The notes under the pieces: generated by a model
Seen by the model: only the letters and a program-made list of their open reading frames with translations
Told to the model about the DNA's origin: nothing
Databases searched by the model: none
Made by a program: the position numbers and the translations under genes
DNA from: Isoetes taiwanensis
Lineage: Eukaryota; Streptophyta; Lycopodiopsida; Isoetales; Isoetaceae
NCBI GenBank assembly: GCA_021234155.1
Contig: JAJEKV010000233.1
Span: 496,001 to 560,000, forward strand
Length of the DNA: 64,000 bases
Direction of reading: 5' to 3'
Shown: piece after piece, positions 54,972 through 64,000 of the stretch
Position numbering within the stretch: the stretch's first letter is position 1
Layout: each line of letters begins with the position of its first letter

Positions 54972-56146
54972 TCATGCATAGAAATTGGATTGGCCTCTAA
55001 ATTTAGACCATTGATCTTTTATTATTTGCTTGAAGGCAGTCCAAGTGATCCATCTGTTGTTAACTCTGAGGAGAGATGAGTTGTTGCATGAGGTTTACAT
55101 TGGGATTATACCAAATGGATGAAATGGATATGCATCAAACCTTTCAAGTTTTAAGGGAAAAAATCAAGTTATGTATTTGGAAGCAGTGATCTAAGATATT
55201 AGAATGTATGCCAAGGCTTGGCTTGGTCAAAGGAATTAGATGGCACATAAGTGGAGGGAAAATGATACTCTATTGGATGAAAAAAAAGATTAATAACATC
55301 CCACTTATACTGGGCTCTTAACATTTTCTGACTTACTAGGCAGTTGACCCTTTAGCTGAAAGTCCTCAGTTGTATGATTATGTTATATAAATATTGTCAT
55401 CAAGATATGCAACATGCAAGCGACTTCTATGCATGCTTGCCAAGTGTCCTCATGCACTTAAGTGGCAGCCCTGCATGCTGCCAAGTGATGGGCGCTAGAT
55501 TCTAAAGGGGCTGGAAATGGAACTAGGAGCACAAATGATCTAGAATGCTAGTCAATCTGTGGGTTATCTTCCTCAAGCCAAAAGAAGACTCAAGACTACA
55601 TGCACGCAAGGGGACTAGTCCACTCAATGACTACCTTAGAAATCTTGTTATCCATTGATCACCTCAAAAACTGCAGGAGCTCAAGCTTAATTTGGATTGT
55701 GTTAAAGTAATTGCATACTCCATTTTTTTCCTAGCAACTAAATTGTCTTAAAGAAACAATTGTCTCAACTCCTAATATCATGAGAGCTTTATTTGTCTCA
55801 TTGGATGGAATAAATCTATTAGACATTGAAAATCTATAAGAATTTTAATCAATGATTGAGAGATATTGTTTGGACAGCAGAGCCCTAACAACTTTTTACC
55901 AACTAGACAGCAACCATTTAGCTGAAAATCCTCAGTTGTATCATCATGTCATATTAAATATTTTCATCATGATATACAACATGCAAGCGACGTCTATATA
56001 TGCTTGCTAAGTGTCCTCATGCAAATAAGTTAGGTGCTCCCATAAAAGCTATTCGAGCCCTAGATGCTGCCAAGTGGTGAATAGGGACTTACTCTAAGTG
56101 TTGACAATGGACATTTGAAGCTCATGCAATAGGGAACTATATATAG

Positions 56147-56520
56147 TGTTACAACCCATTGAACGGGCCAAGTTTGGCTACCATGAACCCCCTGGATTCC
56201 CCACTCCACGAGTCCCTTGGACTCCCCACACCAAACTTGTGTTGATCCTCTGGATCAATACTGCAACATCGTGCAGTTCTCTAATCGTTCCCAGAACGAT
56301 TCTTCATGGCCTCCTCTTCTTGAGATCCATGATCTCTTATATAGGGTACCTACTCTTGTGGCATACCGCCACATGTCTGCATGCATGCATATGGACTCTT
56401 GGAGTCTCCTTATGCCACTTGTCCCTTAAACCTCTAATCCTTAGGTTTAATGGTCCTATGACCTAGGGACCAACATATGCATATAACATATGACTTAGGG
56501 CCTAACCTATGTTCGTAACA
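56147..56520 (-). repeat. Gypsy LTR, copy 2
   Basis: 374 bp, near-identical to 52971-53344, with the intact end GTAACA. Confidence 0.85.
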
Positions 56521-57971
56521 TACCTCCCCCCTTCAAATCCTTGGTCCCCAAGGATCATGGGAGTATGTGTATCTTGAAACCCATTCCCTGGGTCACCCGG
56601 TGACCATGGCTTCACCATCTAGTCCATTTGAAACCCTTTCCCTAAATCACCTCGTGATCATGGTTTTGTCTTCTCGTCCCTTCAGAAACCCGTTCCCTAG
56701 GTTCACCCCGTGATCATGGTTTCATCCTCTAGTCCCTTCCGAAACCCGTTCCCTGGATCACCCTGTGATCATGGTTTCATAGCTCATTCTTTAGCGGACG
56801 TCCTACTTGTCATCCCTGATGCAAGTCTCTAATTCTTTAGTTTTAGGTAACTGACCTCATATTGACTCCACTAATCCTTCCGTATTATCAAGGGATTTTG
56901 AGTCAGATGAGGATTTGGCTGCATGTACACTTCACTTTCCCATGTGGCCTTGGGAAGTGACTGATCTCGCCACAAGATCTAGTACTCTGCAATACTCTTA
57001 TTGCGCAGCCTCCGAATGCGAGTGTCTAGAATCGCCTCAGGAGTTACCTCAGAGCTAAGGGCTAGGAGTACTGTCACAATCTTTGGACAATATTGCTTTC
57101 TTGAGTTGACTTATGCGGAATAGGGCGCACTCCTAATCCATTCATAAGTTCTAACTCAACTCATATGCTGTCTTCATTGACCCTTCCTATCTATAACTAA
57201 TGGTCTCAAGGTTCTTACCTTGCCACTAGTATTATAATACCTATTTGGAACCTTGCGTCTATTCTTCTGCCAAGAACCCCAGGTTCTTTATGACGCATGT
57301 ACCAACTTTTTGGACTAGAACAGAGGCCCACTTTATCCCTTAGTTGACACTTAGTGCAACTAAGTACCTGATGCTAGTCATGTGAATTCACTAATCTATG
57401 TGAATTCAATATTCTTGATCCCAGATCTAAGAATACTATGCTACAAAAGACCCTGCTTCTTATAAGCAATACAGTGGTAATGACCATAGACTCCCCGTAA
57501 ATCTAATTAGAAACAAGATTCTAATAATTGTACCACTCACACTCTGATCATTTATCAGAGATTTTTTGCAACATTAACCCCAGGTTAATCCTTGCATTTC
57601 TAGAGACCTTGCTCTATAAATGCCCAGTACACCAATTATGGCTAATCATGAATTCTAATTGGATTCTCTATCACAACTCCCATAGTTGATTCTCTTACGC
57701 CAAGCATCTCGGGAATCCTTATATTCATGTATACTACTTTGATAACAAGTAGTGATGGTTCGAGACTCTGCTCTTTTAGGTCTCCATGGCATGCACGGCC
57801 CCGCCAAAGATAACGCCATTCCTCTAGGAAAACATTCTTCCTAAGTCTGACAACCTTCGTATCTTTATTAGGTGAACCCTTTCCTCAACAATTTTGGGTT
57901 CCACATTCACATTCCAGTTTGTGACCCCTTTTTCTTAGGGTAGAATAAGCTAGGAAGTCCTTTTCTTAGGG
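56521..57971 (-). pseudogene. Gypsy chromovirus 3' pol with chromodomain, copy 2
   Basis: Same content as 53345-54793, including TPEAILDTRIRRLRNKSVAE on the - strand near 57050 and the same in-frame TAG, so the stop pre-dates the duplication. Small differences occur, for example CCCGTAAATC for CCCCCAGAAATC near 57495. Confidence 0.75.
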
Positions 57972-59318
57972 GCCAGATGAAGTATTCAACTTTAGGAGTT
58001 AAGTAAGAGTTCCAAACATTATTGAATAGTTTTAACTCGATATCACTTGAGATATTCCAGAAAGTTTTGGCCTTAGAAGCAGTGCATGATTTATTCAAGG
58101 ATTTGTAAATAGAAGAAACTTTGTATGCCCCTTTGTTATTAAGATCCAATCATGCATAGAAATTGGATTGGCCTCTAAATTTAGACCATTGATCTTTTAT
58201 TATTTGCTTGAAGGCAGTCCAAGTGATCCATCTGTTGTTAACTCTGAGGAGAGATGAGTTGTTGCATGAGGTTTACATTGGGATTATACCAAATGGATAT
58301 GCATCAAACCTTTCAAGTTTTAAGGGAAAAAATCAAGTTATGTATTTGGAAGCAGTGATCTAAGATATTAGAATGTATGCCAAGGCTTGGCTTAGTCAAA
58401 GGAATTAGATGGCACATAAGTGGAGGGAAAATGATACTCTATTGGATGAAAAAAAAGATTAATAACATCCCACTTATCTTTGGGCTCTTAACATTTTTTT
58501 CGAATCGACTAGGCGGTTGACCCTTTAGCTGAAAGTCCTCAGTTGTATGATTATGTTATATAAATATTGTCATCAAGATATGCAACATGCAAGCGACTTC
58601 TATGCATGCTTGCCAAGTGTCCTCATGCACTTAAGTGGCAGCCCTGCATGCTGCCAAGTGATGGGCGCTAGATTCTAAAGGGGCTGGAAATGGAGCTAGG
58701 AGCACAAATGATCTAGAATGCTAGTCAATCTGTGGGTTATCTTCCTCAAGCCAAAAGAAGACTCAAGACTACATGCACGCAAGGGGACTAGTCCACTCAA
58801 TGACTACCTTAGAAATCTTGTTATCCATTGATCACCTCAAAACTGCGGGGAGCTCAAGCTTAATTTGGATTGTGTTAAAGTAATTGCATACTCCATTTTT
58901 TTCCTAGCAACTAAATTGTCTTAAAGAAACAATTGTCTCAACTCCTAATATCATGAGAGCTTTATTTGTCTCATTGGATGGAATAAATCTATTAGACATT
59001 GAAAATCTATAAGAATTTTAATCAATGATTGAGAGATATTGTTTGGACAGCAGAGCCCTAACAACTTTTTACCACTAGACAACAACCATTTAGCTGAAAA
59101 TCCTCAGTTGTATCATCATGTCATATTAAGTATTTCCATCATGATATACAACATGCAAGCGACGTCTATATATGCTTGCTAAGTGTCCTCGTGCAAATAA
59201 GTTAGGTGCTCCCATAAAAGCTATTCGAGCCCTAGATGCTGCCAAGTGGTGAATAGGGACTTACTCTAAGTGTTGACAATGGACATTTGAAGCTCATGCA
59301 ATAGGGAACTATATATAG

Positions 59319-60002
59319 AGATGTTCCACGATAGGAAAGTGCGTTTTGGTTCAACTCTAATTGTGAATATTATACCTCAGCTTAATGTTTAATTTTTATC
59401 TTGAAGAAATGCTGGTACCAAAAGAAGATACATTTCAATTAAGCAGGACTATCCAACCCATATAAGGAATGTTACCTTATCATGTAATAAGATAAAATTA
59501 TGCACTAATCTCATAAGCCTATCATATTTTTGTCAAAATTGTCAATCAATGCTAACATCTTGTTTAGGGTGGATTTGGGGTTTCAAAATGACTCGCAAAT
59601 TCGGTTAAATAATGCCTTGTGAGGCCTACCCTCTTCTGGAGTTGTTCTACCATAACGGTCTAATGGCATCCAACCGTTGTTGGCTAGTCATCTCCTTCTA
59701 GGGTATCTAGATATGGTTGGGGCAAAGTGCTTCGAACCATTACTTTAATGCCTAAACGTCATTAAGTTTCACAAATAGACTTACATATTCTAAGGGATTA
59801 TGTAGATATCCCAAAGGACAGTACCACTCAAAGACCTCTCAAGAGAGGCCTCTTCTATTAAAAAGGTTCTTGGCGAATTCAATCCACCGTGTGTTCTAGG
59901 AAATGAAAGTCTTCTTCCCTACGCCATGCACCAAACCTTTAAAGAGCTTTTCAGCTCTTGCTACCTTTCAAGCCAAAAATCTACCTTTGCATAATAGGAA
60001 AG
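59319..60002. other. Unique flank right of the amplified array
   Basis: No gene is recognised. This would be the pre-duplication right neighbour of X. Confidence 0.4.
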
Positions 60003-60493
60003 ACCACCCTTCAAGCATTTAGCATCATCAAGGGAACGAGCTTCAAGTGGCTGCAGCTTTAGGAAGTATTGTGCTCTCTATCTCTACTTTGATCTGATAT
60101 GAACTTTTCATGTGATAGAATTCTTCTTGGCTATCGACACCTGTTTTGAGGGATGAATGAGGGGTCCCAAACAGGCGGAAAGATCCAAGGTTTGTTCCTT
60201 TAGTATCTGTTATTGCTTAGAAGAGGTGCAAGTTCATGCCAGAGTACTCATCCTTGAGGAAAAAGGGATGGGCCTCCTATAGTATGAGGAATGACAGAGA
60301 AGTAGTAGAGCTACTTTGCTTGAGTACTAAGTTTACGCATCTCATCCACCCTTCTTCTTGGGGAGTGGTACAAATACTTCCAATCTAGCCTATTATGAGG
60401 CGTGTAATAAGGTCTTGCACCATTTCTTTATCAATAAAATACAAAAATCTTGCCTCCGAAAAAAAGGGAAAAAAAAAAAAACCACCCTTCAAG
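60003..60493 (+). mobile_element. 465-bp poly(A) retroposon with 13-bp target duplication
   Basis: ACCACCCTTCAAG occurs at 60003-60015 and 60481-60493. The insert 60016-60480 begins CATTTAGCATCATCAAGGG and ends CAATAAAATACAAAAATCTTGCC plus an A-rich tail with one GGG interruption. No coding frame or Pol III boxes were recognised, so it is either a 5'-truncated LINE 3' end or a processed transcript. Confidence 0.85.
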
Positions 60494-61400
60494 TCGTGCC
60501 ATTCATCCAAAGATCGTGGAGGTAATAACCTGCCTATCCAAATCGCTAAATATCATCAATAAGGGTCCTTCATTCCTTTTCTTCTTCAATATGTTTTCTA
60601 CATCCATGGCCGATTTTCGTTATCCCGACCCTTACGCGTGACACAACATATACAATTCACCCTTGGGTTGCAACCTTCATTCAGTAGAGTCACCAATCCA
60701 TTTGCTCCTTTAGGTTCTTTAGCCGTCTTGTGGCTTCTAGGCCGCTATTATATCCCATATGATATAACAGTTTATGTCCAAGGTTACTTTCAACCCCATG
60801 TTGTTAACCCATATATTGTTAGGGGTTATGAGTCAATGTTGTCGTATGCCCTAGAAATGTTAGTCATTATGTACCTTATCCTGTTGTTATGGCATTACCA
60901 ATGACTTGGCATCCTCATCTAAACCATAGTCATGGCCTAAATTAGCGAGGGAGCCTTCCTATGAATCATATGTTACAACTCAGGGTGCCTGCCTTGAATT
61001 TTGTGAGTCTTCCTAAAATACCTATGTTTGATATAACCCGGGCTTGTATCGATGTTCGAGCCCTGTATGTTCTAACTTACACCTCCATGTAACCCATGGC
61101 ATTCACCTCTGCCTGATCCTGGTATGGAGTCTTTGGTGTCTATGCAAGATACATTCGAACTTCTAGTAGGTAACTGCTATTTTACCCATCTTGGAATTGT
61201 ACTATTGTATTGTTCAACTACATCATCTTAAGCTTTATTCTATTGCCTTTACAAGTTTTTACACATATATCATCATTATATATGTATATTCAAAAAACTT
61301 GATTATTATTCACTCTAAAAGTAGTTTTGGCCTGAGTGGCCAATAACAATTTCCCGGACCCCACATAAGGTGATCCTTGTATACTAAAAGGCTTAGAGTC
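60494..61400. other. Unassigned stretch
   Basis: An 88-codon + strand frame at 60638-60904 has hydrophobic patches but no family features or codon support. No LTR boundaries were found, although the position next to a gag remnant makes Gypsy-derived DNA likely. Confidence 0.35.
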
Positions 61401-61499
61401 CTCTAACTCATAAGTTAATATATGGGATCCCCATGAGCAGACGAGCAGTTTGAAGCCGCTTTATCCCTAAAATGACATCATAACATTTTAAAATGATCA

Positions 61500-62600
61500 A
61501 ATCAACATCAATTTTAAACTATACTACTCTAGGTGAACTTCTATCTTGAAGTATCAAGTCCACTTGTGTTTATTGATCCCCACGCTGAACTTGAGGTCCC
61601 GCCTCTCCTTCAACCACATATGGAGTCACCCTCTTCAGCTCAAGGCCTAGCTCCCTTGCAAAGTCTGCATACAGAATATTGTCAGTGCCCACAGAATCAA
61701 TAAGAATGACTAGATTCTTTTCTTTGATTCTACCTAGAACACGAATAACTTTACCAAAGAAAACTTTAGGAGAAATATTTACCATGCTTTCTTCCCTTGC
61801 GATAGCCGACAACATCTTCATGCCCTCACCATCCGATGGTGTTTTGGCAGTTGCAGCTACCATTTTCTTTGGCTTTTGCGGTTTAGGATATTCTCTGTGT
61901 GATGACCCATGCCCTGGCAGTTATAACACGTTATGGCTGCCTTTTTCTGATTGGAATCTTTAGACTGCCCCGCAACCTTTTTGTTTGACTGATTTCGTTT
62001 TCTCTTCTTAGCAAATGATGCTCCATCTGCAGAATTTTCAGTTCGTTTTGACTTCCAATCAAAAAATTTCTTCTTCTTTGGAGTTTCCTCATGACCAACT
62101 AACTTTCTTACAAGTTCCACTGCTTCCTCAAAGCCTTTGGGTTCCGCTTGTAAGAGGTGTATCTTAATACTGATTTCCTTCAGACTGTTCACAAAGTGGT
62201 CCACCCTCATCTGAGGGTTAAGATCAGGAAGTCTCGCAAACAACCCGCAGAGCTTACTAACATACTCCTGTAAGGTCCCGATTTGCACCGACTCCCTGAG
62301 TGATATAAGTGCATGATGACTATCAAAATGAGGTGCATACTTATCTTTAAATTGTTTACAAAAATCCGTCCAAGACCGAAAGGTCTTTCTGCTGTCAGTG
62401 TGAATAGCCCACCATAAAGCAGCAATACCTTTTAGTTTAAGAAAAGCGTGCAACACCTTTGTCGTATCATCTTTCTTAGTAGCCGCATAATACAACTTCA
62501 TGCGACCTAACCAGAGCATAGCATCCTCTAGCGTACCAGTTCCATCGAATTCTGGCATCTTCATCTTCTCAAGAGCCTTGATCTCCTCCTCAGTTGCCAA
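61500..62600 (-). pseudogene. Gypsy gag and protease remnant
   Basis: A 247-codon - strand frame starts MATEEEIKALEKMKMPEFDG and contains GTLEDAMLWLGRMKLYYAAT, WTDFCKQFKDKYAPHFDSHH and GTLQEYVSKLCGLFARLPDL, a retrotransposon gag domain. A Lys-rich stretch and CYNCQGMGHHTENI follow, where the last Cys of the CCHC knuckle is replaced. The next frame (61863-61570) has VILIDSVGTDNILYADFARE, a retropepsin active site with D-S-V-G in place of D-S-G, then ELGLELKRVTPYVVEGEAG. RT is absent. The piece may belong to the same family as the chromovirus ends at 53-58 kb, but this is only a guess from position and strand. Confidence 0.85.
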
Positions 62601-63079
62601 GCATTAGTACCGCTTTGATTTCCTAGAGAATATATATCGAATTGGTTTGTTCTTGGGGCAGTCTGGCGGCCAGTAAATTTTTGTAGTTCGAAATTTTACA
62701 AGTCTGGTGGCAGGTAAATTTTTGAATTTCGAAGCCATTCAAAAGTTTGGCATATGTGTTCCAGAGTTTATGCATTATGTGTGCTATTATCTGTTAGAGT
62801 AGGTGTGAGCTAGTTTTTAGTTTATACATTGACGAATCCTTGTGTATTTGCACAGAAGTACTACAGATTGTGATGATGATTAGTGCATCCGTAAAGGTAA
62901 CATAGAGAGGGAAAATAGACACGGAGCTGGAAGTCTTGAATGAGCAACAAATATAATGCCATCATACAGAACAGGTCAATAAACTGTCAATTCAATACTG
63001 ATATTGTTCTAAAAAATTTTCCAATTTGGGATGAAGTTTTGCAATGATATATTTTTGGTACTTTCATATTGCAATCCAG

Positions 63080-63180
63080 GTGTTCTTTGGTGCAATACCC
63101 TCTATCTCATATACTGCTATTACTCATAGGGCATATAAGATTGGTGAATTGATTTCTTACATCAATAACGTGTCTCGAAG
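63080..63180 (+). CDS. Possible single exon of an unidentified gene
   Basis: Between an acceptor (TTGCAATCCAG, 63079) and a donor (CGAAG|GTTTGC, 63181) the + strand reads VFFGAIPSISYTAITHRAYK and IGELISYINNVSR with no stop, in 101 bases. The hydrophobic start and clean borders look exon-like. I do not recognise the family, and no adjoining exon was found. It could also be chance. Confidence 0.25.
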
Positions 63181-63700
63181 GTTTGCATTCATATTCCATC
63201 ATTTAGTTTCAGGCATAAAGATTTGGCATTATGCATGTCCCAATATTTGGGACAAATATGCATATCCAGTATGAGAATCACATGATCGAATCAAACTAGT
63301 TGTTTGTTATACAAATGGCAAAGATATAACATCAATGTAGTGTTAAATATTGGCTATAAAGTGTCTGGGAATGTGTGAAAAATAAACAGTTCTCTACTTG
63401 ATTGATAGGCCTTCAGCTGCTGTTTATTCATGTGAGGCCATGCTCCACTTATAATGGTCAAAGCTTGGCATATAATCCAAGCTGAAGTTTCAGAAAGTAT
63501 ATTCAAGCAGTTGTTCCCTGCTTGTTACATCACTGCCTCTTTAGATATCCAATAACTCCGCAGCAACTTATGAGATATTACGACCAGAAAGGTGCGGTTC
63601 GTCCATGAACTCTCTCAAAAGGAAAGAGAATTCTTAGAGAAAATGGGAGCAGGAGTCTTAAAGGTCTTAAGCAAGTAGAAATATCTTCATTCTTCACTGT
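63181..63700. other. Unassigned stretch
   Basis: No ORF or repeat is recognised. Confidence 0.3.
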
Positions 63701-64000
63701 TGAAGGAAGACCATGGAACATAGTGTGGATGAGGACCCTTAAGAGAAAAGAAAGTGCCCTAATTTCAAAGGGGTGAACGTAGCAGTCTCTAAAAAGCAGT
63801 CATTTCAGAAGAGCAGATGTGGTAGCAAGGGATCAAAAGGCGATACTAGAACATATCTCAAAGTGACTAAATACCATTATGTTTATGTCTTTTTGTCTGT
63901 TTTAATTATTTTAATACTAAGTAAAATGACCTCCAAACAGGTCTAAGATGTTATATTCATCTGATCTCATAGACCTTGCGGGTCTTTGGTAGACATCAAT
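63701..64000 (+). pseudogene. LINE-family 3' end, running off the window
   Basis: Broken frames include KRKESALISKGVNVAVSKKQ, similar to EPISKGVTMKVSRRRK at 38530. The family 3' block then follows (ATCTCATAGACCTTGCGGGT, CTTTGGTAGACATCAAT) up to the window edge. The (CTTT)n tail should lie just outside. Confidence 0.55.

Larger units (their letters stand above)
51624..59318. repeat. X-Y-X-Y-X tandem amplification, period about 3.18 kb
   Basis: X (LINE 5' part plus its flank) occurs at 51624-52970, 54794-56146 and 57972-59318. Y (3' end of a Gypsy element, reverse orientation) occurs at 52971-54793 and 56147-57971. Copies are nearly identical over kilobases, differing by a few substitutions and short indels such as an 8-bp duplication (GGATGAAAT) in the second X near 55120. 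The first X continues leftward into the rest of the LINE; the last X continues rightward into unrelated DNA (AGATGTTCCACG). Y begins exactly at an LTR end and stops inside pol. Confidence 0.95.

Noticed and set aside
60638-60904. Membrane-protein-like 88-codon ORF
   Set aside because: Moderate hydrophobicity only, no splice or family support, and surrounded by retroelement debris.

Overview
This window is nuclear DNA of a land plant with a large, repeat-filled genome. The signs are GT-AG introns of several kilobases, Copia elements primed by initiator-tRNA-Met, chromodomain Ty3/Gypsy elements, LINE remnants and MITEs. A tyrosine-recombinase (DIRS-order) retroelement remnant is also present, which would be atypical of a flowering plant and fits a fern, lycophyte or other non-angiosperm lineage better. 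The species cannot be named from the sequence.

The only clear host gene is on the + strand at about 25.2-49.6 kb. It is a split homologue of plant Nudix hydrolase 3, with an N-terminal Nudix domain and a dipeptidyl-peptidase-III-type metallopeptidase domain (HECCHGLGPH motif). Its DPP-III exons join in phase without a frameshift. Exons 2-3 of the Nudix part carry several frameshifts and in-frame stops. Its introns hold nested elements: a complete 5.4-kb Copia with 5-bp target duplication and a solo LTR nested inside it, a 119-bp MITE with 9-bp target duplication, a decayed second Copia with a duplicated catalytic segment, several 3' ends of one LINE family, and an 800-bp pyrimidine tract.

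The left 9 kb holds the most unusual locus. A + strand set of exons encodes a RING-like finger, an FCP1/HAD-like domain and a Ulp1/C48 cysteine peptidase. It converges on a - strand multi-exon gene for a DDE-transposase-like protein with FAENY, SDGAASQFK and SHGKG motifs. Two arms of a CACCA/TGGTG array in inverted orientation, about 5.4 kb apart, each sit just upstream of the first core exon of one of these genes. A 164-codon + strand ORF of unknown function lies in the large intron of the transposase gene. This looks like a large, little-described DNA transposon, partly decayed.

From 9 to 24.6 kb the DNA is broken repeats: a 0.5-kb tandem duplication, a gag-only Copia with primer-binding site, a Gypsy chromovirus whose RT has lost its YxDD motif, a tRNA-Cys-like sequence, the DIRS-like RT-RNaseH-recombinase remnant with a hairpin just beyond its recombinase, a LINE tail, and a MITE with 21-bp perfect inverted ends.

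The right 14 kb (50-64 kb) holds a 5'-truncated LINE with exact target duplication and a recent X-Y-X-Y-X amplification of about 3.18-kb period. X is LINE plus flank; Y is the 3' end of a chromovirus including its LTR. Further right are a poly(A) retroposon with a 13-bp target duplication, a Gypsy gag-protease remnant, one unidentified possible exon and another LINE 3' end running off the window.
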